From Morinoia aosen (lineage: Eukaryota > Arthropoda > Malacostraca > Amphipoda > Talitridae), in the NCBI GenBank assembly GCA_030386875.1, contig CM059576.1, positions 64,851,581 to 64,915,580 on the forward strand: a stretch of DNA of 64,000 bases. Reading direction: 5' to 3'. A program made the translations under genes and the position numbers. Shown piece by piece: positions 1-9,720 of this stretch. The notes under the pieces were generated by a model. It was not told the origin of the DNA. It searched no databases and worked only from the letters and a program-made list of their open reading frames with translations. The number at the start of each line of letters is the position of its first letter. The first letter of the stretch is position 1.

Positions 1-217
1 ACATGCAATTATAGTTTATTGTGAAATGACGTCTCAATAAAGACTCACGTTGCAATTTTTATGAACAAAGATGAATGTCAACAACGGTTCTCTATCTTCT
101 CGGTGTGGGGACCTCTGCAATGAAAAATGACAGAGCTAGATTTTTGAAGCTCAGAAGCGTAAACTGATACTGAATCTCATGGCTTCATGATGCCCTGCAT
201 AGCGAACTGCGCGCTGA

Positions 218-262
218 TAAACATGTGTGTGTGTGTGTTTGTGTGTGTGTAAGTGTGTGTCT
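218..262. repeat. GT microsatellite
   Basis: Interrupted (GT)n tract with TTT and AAG interruptions. Reading frames across it on both strands encode only Cys/Val or His/Thr runs and are not genes. Confidence 0.9.
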
Positions 263-339
263 GCGTGTGTGCGTATGCATACTCTGGTACACATGACTGG
301 GCGTTTTATATGTAACAAGTGTACACGACCCGTCCAAAA

Positions 340-645
340 TGACGGGATTCGATATTTCCTTCAGACAAATCCTCCAGCTGTGGATGCAAAACAAATATAT
401 CCATGCCAACAGTACCCGCCATTAAACAAATCCTCCAGCTGTGGATGCCCAACAAATATATCCATGCCAACAGTACCCGCCATTAAACAAATCCCCCAGC
501 TGTGGATGCCCAACAAATATATCCATGCCAACAGTACCCGCCATCAAAATATTCTTGTACTTGTGCACTGGTGAAACTCGTATCACAGATACGGTCATTG
601 AGCGTCCTTGTGAGCGTCACAGACACACGCACCAACCAATTTGAT
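340..645. repeat. 61-bp tandem repeat in a dispersed repeat unit
   Basis: Three copies of a 61-bp unit (CTGTGGATGC... to ...GTACCCGCCATTAAAC) run from about 365 to 548. A unique part follows, containing GTGAAACTCGTATCACAGA and GAGCGTCC. A single-unit version of the same block, with the same flanks, lies at 9235-9395. Short open frames here follow the repeat and are not taken as genes. Confidence 0.8.
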
Positions 646-1300
646 GTGTTCAGTCAGATGCCCATTGTGATAACATACCACAAATTACGCACATAGGCTA
701 ATAAATAATTTTATTGAACTATATAATTTTAGACATCTGGCGTTATATCGTATAAGGATAGGATAAATGATGTTGGATGATTAATTATAATCGAATGCTA
801 GTTCTTGGTGCATTTGAGTTCGTAACATCAGTCAACTCGACATTTAGGTACAGAATAAGTTGACGTTGAGTTGTGATAAACTCGCTCTCACATAAATTGA
901 TTTATAGCTGCGTCCAGTTGTTGTGTCGGGACTGTGTGGCGTGGTAACACGTCGATATGTACACTGTACGAATATACTTTTGTTACCCTTAACTGCAAAA
1001 CTGCAAACAATATTATATTTACTGTTTAATTTTCAATAAAAAGACAAATTTCCGCAAAATACATTCTTTTAGCCTGTAAAACAATATGCATGTGAATTTA
1101 TTGAATAAGTATAGTTCAAAAAACTTATCAATTTTATTTTATATGAGTAACAACCCATGAAAACAATGGGCCATAGGTCAACGTTACACTGTAGGCCGGT
1201 GGGTAAATCCTTAAAGTCAAAATTATACAGATTTTGTGGGCTTTCGAGCTGACACATGTAAGGTAGATAAATGGCGTACGAGAGAGATGTATCCTGCAAA
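646..1300. other. Noncoding stretch, nothing recognised
   Basis: AT-rich unique sequence. No credible coding region, RNA gene or repeat boundary was seen on either strand. Confidence 0.5.
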
Positions 1301-1304
1301 TGGA

Positions 1305-1440
1305 ATACGTACCGTACACGCGCAGATGTGTGATGTAGGTGCCGTACACGCGCAGGTGTGTGGTGTAGGTGACGCACACGCGCAGGCGTGTGGTGTAGGT
1401 GACGTACACGCACAGGTGTGTGGTGAGTGTGTGTGTGATG
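1305..1440. repeat. 30-bp minisatellite, about four copies
   Basis: The unit is roughly GTACACGCGCAGGTGTGTGG followed by TGTAGGTGAC, repeated about four times with point differences. Open frames on both strands are products of the periodicity (30 is divisible by 3). Confidence 0.8.
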
Positions 1441-1445
1441 GTGGC

Positions 1446-3272
1446 TTCTCTACCTCATCGGTGTGGGTGTAGTGATACTCTGTTGCGTCTGGCGTATATA
1501 TGGAATATTTTATTCCATCCAGCGTTTGTGCACAGATTTCAATGTGTATCGACGGGCAGTTATAGGAGAGGGATTTGTATATTATATATATCGACGGGCA
1601 GTTATACGAGATATATACCGTTTCTTAGAAGGTGGTTCGTTCTATATTTAATTTCCAAAAATTGTTTGTTTCCATTACAATCAATTGAAATACCTAAGGA
1701 AATTTTGGAGCTGTCCAGCATAGAAAGAGAAGCTTGATATTCGCAATATTCTAGTCAGGGTTTGTGACTGGAATACGTGACTTGTACACGCTGGTGTGTG
1801 GTGAGTGTGTGTCTGATGGTGCAGTCAAGGTGGTGAACACCTGGAGGAGGTGTTCCTGTCTTGTGAATTGGGTCTTTGCTGCACAGAAAGATATCTCTAC
1901 TGTGGGGAAAGGTGTCTTTGCAGTAGAGAAAGATATCAACACCGAAGCACTGAAGAAAAAAGATTCAATATTAGTAGGTTTACTATAAATTTAAGCGATC
2001 AGATTTTTTAAATAACTTGCATATAATAATAACAGTGTTTGAATCTTTAACTCAGCTTAAGAATATGGAATGTCATTTTTTATAAATTTCATAACTAGGA
2101 AACAACGCCCGAACTTTTCCATCATCAGTATTGGCAGAAAAATACAGACATTGAGGGGACATTATCGGAGAGAAGCTCCTGCTGTGAAGAAATCTGCGGC
2201 ATCATGCATTGAAAGTGAGGGAATTTATGCACTCAACATTTGGGGTCGTGACATACTGACGTGGATGGTAAAGATGACATCACTTCAGTCCCCGCAACTC
2301 GCCCGATCTCGCACCGGTCGCAGTGACGTCACTGGGCACATGCCATGGTAGACGAAAGAGGAGGTAGCGGCAAACCAGTCTTTTATCGAATCGTGCTGCG
2401 TGCGAGTGACGTCATGGCATCGGACCATTAGCAGCGCCGCTTACATAAAGTGACATTGCATCTGGCAACACTGCCAACCCGAAATCTGGCATTACTGTAA
2501 GCGAAGCGTTACTGGTACGACAATCTGGCATGCCGTTGAAACGAAGTGTGATCAAGTGAAGTGAAATGTCGCGGCCTCACGTGAAATTAAATAAGTGTTC
2601 CTTAATTTAATGTCGGAGTAATTCTAAAAAATTGCCCAAGATATTTCAATGTCTTGGTTTCAATTCTAAAGAATGGATTTTGCCGAGTTGAAATGTCCAG
2701 GTTAATTTTAATAATTAACTTATTTATGTTAATAGCTGCCATTTCAAGAAGACCGACAACCGAAAAATCCTATCAGCATTAAATTAAGACGCACATTTCA
2801 ATGAAAAGTGTTGTGCTGTTGTTATATGATCACTGGAGTTTGGAACTGGAAGGTAAGAAATTAAACTTTTAATATTATTTTAATATAATTTAAAAAGGAT
2901 GGCTCATAACTTATTTTTTCACTGGATGAAGTCGCATCTCTTTATCAAAGCTTTGAAACCAGATACAATTAGAACAGTTCAAATTTGATATGCTAGTTCC
3001 ATGGGAAAATGCTGTTGACTCGCCTGAACTTTAAAATATAAAGGAAACAAAAAATTAGGAATATGATGTGCTACAATTCAAAGCCAAAAAGTGACATGCT
3101 GCTTATTTTTAATTTTTTTAATACCTTGGAGCTTTTTATTCCAAAAAGGTGACCTAAATCTTGTGGTAGGGTACTATCAGCTTCAGTTGTATATAAATTT
3201 CTGTGTGTAAATTAATCTGGAAGTAGGATGTGATGTCAAATTTTACCAGGTTTACAATAAAAACTACTGATA
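1446..3272. other. Noncoding stretch with a degenerate MITE trace
   Basis: No gene is supported. The part from about 2338 to 2530 (ACCAGTCTTTTATCGA, GTGACGTCA, CAGCGC, GGCAACACTGCC) resembles the interior of the MITE at 41013-41283 but lacks clean terminal repeats, so it is probably an eroded relative. The rest is AT-rich sequence without recognisable features. Confidence 0.45.
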
Positions 3273-3975
3273 TTGTTCAAAATTTAGGTAAATTTGGTTA
3301 ATGTGAAGTTTAATGCAACCATGGAAAATAAGAATTCCGATCTTAGGAATCACTAAAGGAACCCATTTAAGAACGTTTTACAGGAATGACATTCTGCTTG
3401 CTGGTGCGTTATTTTCGAATAATTGAACTTTGAAGTTGGCCTTTGCGCCAAAGGAAGCGAGCGCGTGAAACGGAATTTAATTAATAACGGAAGCTATTAC
3501 AAACGTAGAGAGGTTGGGTTGTGAGGGGGAGGCACAATTTTTTCTAGTGAAAATTATAAATAAAGCTTCTAGCCCACCCATTAGGGTGACGACCGCAATC
3601 TTGTTGACATCGGGTCCAAGATGGCGGCGCCCATGGTGGTCGCCATGTTAGACCCGATGTAAACAAGATTGCGGTCGTCACCCTGATGGGTGGGCTAGAA
3701 GCTTTATTTATAATTTTCACTAGAAGAACTGTGCCTCCCCCTCACGACCCTACCTCTCTACGTTTGTAATTGGGGGTTAGCTTCCGTTTTTAATTAAATT
3801 ACGCTCGCTTCCTATGGCGCGGGAAGGCCAACTTCAAAGTTCAATTATTCGAAAATAACGCATCAGCGAGCAGAATGTCATTCATGTAAAACGTTCTTAA
3901 ATGGGTTCCTTTAGTGATTGTTTGGAATATAATTATTAATTTCCGTGGTTGCATTAAACTTCACATTGACCGTAA
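3273..3975. repeat. Long near-perfect inverted repeat (foldback element)
   Basis: Two arms of about 340 bp meet at about 3625-3635, where the centre reads GATGGCGGCGCCCATGG. The right arm is the reverse complement of the left with scattered differences: for example CCCACCCATTAGGGTGACGA on the left matches TCACCCTGATGGGTGGG on the right. The outer part contains ATGGGTTCCTTTAGTGATT and GTTGCATTAAACTTCACATT. A third partial copy, in the orientation of the left arm, continues to about 4050 and overlaps the end of the piggyBac reading frame. The structure is typical of foldback or MITE DNA; its family is not recognised. Confidence 0.85.
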
Positions 3976-5291
3976 ATTTGGTCAATATGAACCGTGATGC
4001 AATCAAAGGAAATGAAAATTTTATTCCAAGAATCACTAAAGGAACCCATATAATGTTGGCTGTGTCTCTTAGCCACTTCAGCAATCTTATTCACCTTACT
4101 GTGAATAATATACGCATTCGTGACAGCAAGACTGAGGATGTACATGGCTAGTTTACGCCAGAGTTTCTTTGAAGCGCGGCATGGAGTATACTTAGACTCT
4201 AAGTAATCGTTCATGTCTACTCCTCCCATATGCTTGTTATAGAGGGGCACCATTTCAGGTTTTGTAGCTTGAATTTGATGTCTCCGTGATCTGCATTCAA
4301 CCTTCTTGGCTGTAACTTCTGTTGAGAGCATATTGACTTCCTTGGCATCAATCCACTTCATGGCAATCATTAATGCAGTGCCTTTTGAGGCACGGACTGA
4401 GACAACACTTCCCTTGGCCGGTTTCTTGCCAATCGTATCTGTGAGCATTTTGTTGGGGTACTGATTGCGATTGGTCATGCAGGTTCCAGTGGCATTGAAA
4501 CCCATCTTTGTTCTCAAGTGCCAAAATAAGTCTGGGGACGAATAGAACCTATCTGTGAAGAGAGAGTATCCCTCATTCTGGCGGTAGGGAGAGTTGTGGA
4601 GCAGCGTTAGGACAATCTCTGATACAGTGTGCTTTGTGGTGTCATGGAAGATGATAGCTGACAAGTACCCTGACGCAGTTTCCACCAGCTTGTAACTCTT
4701 TATATGGTACTTGTGAGGTTTGTTTGGGTTGTACACCCTCATCGAAGAGTTACCCTTCCAGCCCATTCTCCCTTCGTCTATACTAAGTTGTTTAGTGTCT
4801 GCCTTGTAGACAGTTCGGCACTTCACCTGGAAGGGCTTCAATAGCGGTGCGACACGAGCAGTTTTGTATTCTATACTGTCTACAGGGGGAAGTGTCTCAT
4901 TGTCTACAAGGTGAAAAAAGGTGTGTATATGCTTGAATCGCCTGAATGACATTGATGAACTGATAATGTCATTCTTGAATGTGGAGCTTTTTTCCCAGGG
5001 TATGCTGATAGTTGCAGGAGGGTTCAGGCCAAAAAGAAACATAATTCCTATGTATGCTCTGATCTCACCAGGAGAGACATCAGGGACACGTTTGCCTGCT
5101 TCGCCAACCTTGCTGGCATAGTAACGATTTGTCTTCAGTGCCATGGTTCTCCAAATGTTGTCATCCAAGAACAACATCAGCGCTGCATACTCATCAAAAT
5201 TGTCCTCGTCCACATCAACACAAATACCAACATTCCTTGGTATAAAGGGCAAAGCCTCAATCGGGGTCTCTACTTCACTATCTTTCCACAT
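3954..5291 (-). pseudogene. piggyBac transposase, catalytic core (445 codons)
   Basis: Encodes the RNase H-like DDD domain of a piggyBac-type DNA transposase, which cuts and pastes at TTAA. Visible motifs match the family: LSIDEGRMGWKG followed by YNPNKPHKY (first Asp), LFTDRFYSSPDLF (second Asp) and MGGVDMNDYL (third Asp). All three catalytic Asp positions are retained. The cysteine-rich C-terminal domain usual in the family is missing. Instead the frame runs through KRHSQHYMGSFSD into about 30 residues encoded by the neighbouring foldback repeat. The start ATG shares one base with the stop of the N-terminal frame (TAATG), so the gene is split; a one-base frameshift is the simplest reading. 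It is probably inactive. Confidence 0.85.
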
Positions 5292-5854
5292 TATCTTCTG
5301 TCTTTTGGCTCAGGTGGCAGATCCTTTGCTTGTTTCATGACTACACCATCACACAGCTGATTACCATCACCCACCTGGTGCTCTTCTACCACCTCTCGGC
5401 TATTGTTGCGCATATTAGCAGCACGCATATAGATGCCAGGACGCTCCTCTTCAACATCAGAATCTTCATCAGATGAGACATAAGTGTATGTTACAGGTTG
5501 AGATCTTGCAAACCTCAACCCAGAACTGGTGGAGGCAATGGCGGGTGGTACAGTTGTTTCCTGCATGGCGCTACTGCTGCTGTCGGTGGGCATAGCCTCT
5601 TGTTCACCAATGAGTGTCAGCTGCTGTGGATCCCCAGGTGGCATCTGGTTGGAATCCTCAGGTATCACCTTCTCAGGTATCAGCTGAGAGGGGTCACTCA
5701 AATTGGCAATGTTACTACCCATTCTTGCAAGACTGTCAGTGTACCCTTCCTCCAAATAATCTTTTTCATCTTCCAAATCCTCTTCGTTGACCTCATCATC
5801 TTGGCTCAACTTATGGAGAAGCTCACGTATTTCTTCTTCATTCAGTTTCTTCAT
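5291..5854 (-). pseudogene. piggyBac transposase, acidic N-terminal part
   Basis: 187 codons from the first ATG (5854). The product is rich in Asp, Glu and Ser (LSQDDEVNEEDLEDEKD, YVSSDEDSDVEEE), like the unstructured acidic N-termini of piggyBac transposases. It ends with TAA overlapping the ATG of the catalytic frame by one base. Together the two frames make about 630 residues, close to the usual family length. The order and spacing show one ancestral gene. Reinitiation at TAATG is possible but less likely than a frameshift. Confidence 0.75.
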
Positions 5855-5863
5855 TGTACACAA

Positions 5864-6418
5864 GAATTCAGTACAAGATAATTTAAATTTTGTTACTAAA
5901 CAGCCAAGAATAAACCATAAATGACATAGGTACTATGTGTTGTTATATGAACCACCTGAAAATAGAAAAACAAATTGTAATAAAATATGAAAAGCACACA
6001 TGAAATAAACAATTGAACACATATGGTAAACAAATAAAATACACTGAAATAAATAAAGTTTTGATGGTAACTCAGGCTGCCACTGATTGTTTGCACGCAC
6101 ACACCCTCTCACGGTTGCCTCATTTACCAAGTTGACTGGGCGCACCCTGAGTAGTTTCGCTGGTAACTGAGGCTGCCACTGACTGTTCGCACGCACACCC
6201 TCTCACGGTCGCCTCATTTACCACACTGACTGTGCTTACCCCTCCCAACTTCCAAGTGGTTGTAGCTCTGCCTTAACCCCCACAATGTGGGGGTTTCTGG
6301 CTCCAGCTGTGTAGCACTCGCTGAGACGATCATTTTGGTGTATAACAACTTGGGGTTATGCCTTACGTCTGGCAACCAGTGAGCCTGGTAAATGAGGCGA
6401 CCAGTTATAGTTCGCGGG
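5864..6418 (-). mobile_element. piggyBac 5' terminal region and terminus
   Basis: Upstream of the transposase on its coding strand. The element ends in GTTCGCGGG followed by TTAT at 6419-6422, a decayed TTAA. The segment from 6147 to 6418 is nearly identical to 26810-27081, the end of a TTAA-flanked nonautonomous element. It contains subterminal inverted copies of GGTCGCCTCATTTACC (about 6207 and, inverted, about 6387). A partial tandem duplicate (TGCCACTGATTGTTTGCACG) lies at about 6075-6140. No matching CCCGCG terminus was found on the other side of the transposase. Confidence 0.75.
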
Positions 6419-6429
6419 TTATTAATTAA

Positions 6430-7065
6430 TGATCATGTCTATTGTGGTGTAAATGATCATGTCTATTGTAGTCTAAATGAGCGTGTCTATTGTAGTCTAA
6501 ATGAGCATGTCTATTGTAGTCTAAATGAGCATGTCTATTGTAGTCCAAATGAGCATGTCTATTGTAGTCTAAATGAGCATGTCTATTGTAGTCTAAATGA
6601 GCATGTCTATTGTAGTCTAAATGAGCGTGTCTGCTGTAGTCTAAATGAGCATATCTATTGTAGTCTAAATGAGCATGTCTATTGTAGTCTAAATGACCAT
6701 GTCTATTGTAGTCTAAATGAGCATGTCTATTGTAGTCTAAATGAGCATGTCTATTGTAGTCTAAATGAGCATGTCTATTGTAGTCTAAATGTGCATGTCT
6801 ATTGTAGTCTAAATGAGCATGTCTACTGTAGTCTATATGAGCATATCTATTGTAGTCTAAATGAGCATGTCTATTGTAGTCTAAATGAGCATATCTATTG
6901 TAGTCTAAATGAGCATATCTATTGTAGTCTAAATGAGCATGTCTATTGTAGTGTAAATGAGCATATCTATTGTAGTCTAAATGAGCATGTCTATTGTAGT
7001 CTAAATGAGCGAGTCTGTTGTAATGTTGATCAGCATGTCTATTGCAGCACAAATCAACACGTCTA
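6430..7065. repeat. 24-bp minisatellite, about 26 copies
   Basis: The unit CATGTCTATTGTAGTCTAAA plus TGAG is repeated with few substitutions. Copies at the right edge are more divergent (GTTGATCAGCATGTCTATTG). Since 24 is a multiple of three and the unit has no stop in several frames, long Tyr/Cys/His-rich frames occur on both strands. They are not genes. It begins about 10 bp outside the piggyBac terminus. Confidence 0.95.
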
Positions 7066-8635
7066 CAGGACTACACACCAACACGCCCCCATAACGGATC
7101 AGCAAGTGCGTCTCGTACACAACACCACACTGGTCCATCTTGTCCAGCTGCCGTGTGCCCTACTGGGCTGTAACAATGAAGCGGAACATAAAAAAACGCC
7201 GCATTTGCGTGCTAGCTTTTGACATTCCAAACATATATTGTTTCATTTATATATAAAATATGCAGATATAATGAAAGTTTATGAATTGCCGCTTATAATT
7301 CATATGTTATGCGAAATTATTATATTTGTTAGATGTAATAGATCACGTTGATATTTTTGCTTTTTTAAAAAGATGTATAATAAACCAACGTTTTTTTAGT
7401 GTGTTCATACACAATATCGGTAACTAAAGCATTAAAAAATAAGTTTATACATTAATCCCACATTTGCTGCTGAATATTAGGCAGCGTAACATTCAAGACA
7501 AAGATCAGTGTACATAGAATATATCAACATGGAATAGAACAATTGGGGAATAGTTGAACAGAAGTTCTCCTCAGACCTGAAAGGTTGCGGTATTGTACAA
7601 AGGCTTGCGATAGATTGGGAGTTTCATCAAAGGCGCACAATATCATTAGTGTTCCCTTGAGGGACTACAATGATGGTGTTGGGTATTGTGTACAAACTTG
7701 GTACAATGAGTGTATGAAAGCATGGGTTGGCTACATTTGAGGTGATAACGAACAGTTGTGGCACAAGTATATCGTGACTGACCAGGCGTGCTCGAGTCCA
7801 GGGCCTCGTTGGATGGTCAAGTTGTTTGCACGAAAATGAGAACTGCACACAAACAAATGGGATAGCCCCCGCTAGCATCGCGCCATATCTGCCCCCTAAT
7901 TCCTTCCTTATCAGCGGATCTCTCGAAAATGCGATCAAGTGTCACAAAGATAATAGTGATGAATACACTGGAAAATGTTATTGATCATGATATTACGAAG
8001 TGCATGCAAATACAGATGTTTAAAGGACCTCAAAAAAAGCTTTACACTGAAACGAAAAGTTCTTTTGTTAGCCATAAAATCAGATATGTTAAACAAAAAT
8101 TATATCACTCCCCTTGTATTCTCATTACACATGCTAAAAATATTTTACGATGAATAATAATTAAGAAATATGATTGTTGAACTTTTCATCCCATTTCAGT
8201 CCTGTTTTTTTCGATATGAGTGGTTTTATAAATATTTTTCATTTAGAAGTTACAAATTGCAAACACCGCTTTAGTTCCCGATCAATTTGACTCAGTGGGT
8301 TCACCGCTTATAAAGTTAATATAAATTTTGCAGCCGTAAAACGGCTATAAAGCGAAGACGATAATATACTGAATACAACAGAAGTAGAATAAATATTTCG
8401 ATTCATATAACGTTACAATTGTAAGTAGTGTGAAAGGACTTGATTATTTAAATTTCAAATATTGACAAAATCACATTTTGTCGCTATTCATCTTGGGAAG
8501 AAGGTAGTCTTCTTTTAAATGTTTTTAATAAAGATTAAATTCGCATAGATATTTGAAGGTCTGCAGCAGGTGCGGCAGCTCAGGACGGCCTCTCAGCCTC
8601 CGACTCGCCAGGTTAGACCGACGCATTGAAGCCGC
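7066..8635. other. Noncoding stretch, nothing recognised
   Basis: Mostly AT-rich. The short open frames here have no recognisable motif or gene structure. No RNA gene was seen. Confidence 0.5.
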
Positions 8636-8639
8636 ACGT

Positions 8640-9065
8640 CCCTCCACCCCACCTGACGACCTGGCCACCCTCAGGAGGCTCGGTTGTAGGGACCTGAGCA
8701 CAAAGGGCACCACCCCACCTGACGACCTGGCCACCCTCCCACCTGACGACCTGGCCACCCTCAGGAGGCTCGGTTGTGAGGACCTGAACACAAAGGGCAC
8801 CATCCCACCTGACGACCTGGCCACCCTCATGAGGCTCGGTTGTGAGCACCTGAGCACAAAGGGCACCACCCCACCTGACGACCTGGCCACCCTCAGGAGG
8901 CTCGGTTGTGAGGACCTGAGCACAAAGGGCACCATCCCACCTGACGACCTGGCCACCCTCATGAGGCTCGGTTGTGAGCACCTGAGCACAAAGGGCACCA
9001 CCCCACCTGACGACCTGGCCACCCTCAGGAGGCTCGGTTGTGAGCACCTGAGCACAAAGGGTACC
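8640..9065. repeat. 66-bp GC-rich minisatellite, about six copies
   Basis: The unit begins CCACCTGACGACCTGGCCAC and ends in GAGCACAAAGGGCACCA. One copy near 8700-8750 has a 27-bp internal duplication. Variants alternate between CTCAGGAGG and CTCATGAGG. The local GC content is far above that of the flanks. The period is divisible by three, so frames stay open on both strands (PPDDLATLRRLGCEDLSTKG on plus). I favour a noncoding repeat because all coding frames are equally open. Confidence 0.9.
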
Positions 9066-9234
9066 ACCTCTGCAGGGCACGCGCCCGAAGTTCACACGAC
9101 AGAAGGCAGACCCCAGACAGCGCTGGCAAAAACAGCAGCCAAATCCAGGTCAGGGGAGGTACAGTCCCTCCAGAGCTGCGTATGGGGAGCAGTGAGCATA
9201 TCTATGACTACTGGTGTGCACGCCATGTCAAATG

Positions 9235-9400
9235 TGACGGCATTCCATATTTCCTTTCAATAAATCCTCCAGATGTGGATGCCCAACAAATATATCCATC
9301 CCAACAGTACCCGCCATCAAAATATTCTTGTACTCGTGAAACTCGTATCACAGATACGCTTATTGAGCGTCCTTATGAGCGTCACAGAGACGGAGCGCCG
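9235..9400 (+). repeat. Second copy of the dispersed repeat seen at 340-645
   Basis: Shares CAACAAATATATCCAT, AACAGTACCCGCCATCAAAA, ATTCTTGTACT, GAAACTCGTATCACAGATAC and GAGCGTCCTTATGAGCGTCA with the first copy, in the same order. Only one 61-bp unit is present instead of three. Confidence 0.8.
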
Positions 9401-9413
9401 CACCAGGCTGCCG

Positions 9414-9720
9414 TCACACTGTAAAAAAAACTGCAAAAATACAGACGAAAACAGACCAATTATCTGTTAAAATGACACAAATTGTTACTTCGTGTCAGTT
9501 TTCTGAATATTATCTGTTTAATCAACAAATTCATCCGTAATTCGTTTCCATACAGGACACTTTTGCTGATTTCCGTTGTTCTCACGGGTCCATTAAAAAT
9601 TACGGGAGTAAATTAAATTCTTTGTTGTCGTAACGGAACCTTGGAAGTTGTCCGTTGATCGAACGGCTTTTCTTTACATTTAGGAGTGGTTTTCACAGAC
9701 AAACTGAGTATTAGAGATTC
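9414..9720. repeat. Possible end of a CACTG-type DNA element
   Basis: Starts with CACTGTAAAAAAAACTGC and continues with subterminal ACAG, CCGT and ACGG motifs. The region ending GCAGTG at about 25366 has the inverse terminus and similar subterminal motifs. This resembles nonautonomous CACTA-type transposons. The other end of this copy was not located. Confidence 0.4.

Noticed and set aside
6387-7065. CRISPR-like array
   Set aside because: Units are contiguous, without spacers, in a eukaryotic sequence.
6392-7222. 276-residue Tyr/Cys/His repeat protein
   Set aside because: The 24-bp minisatellite gives long frames on both strands; there is no sign of coding bias.
8525-9095. Proteins of 160-236 residues on either strand
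   Set aside because: Produced by the 66-bp array; no flanking gene structure.
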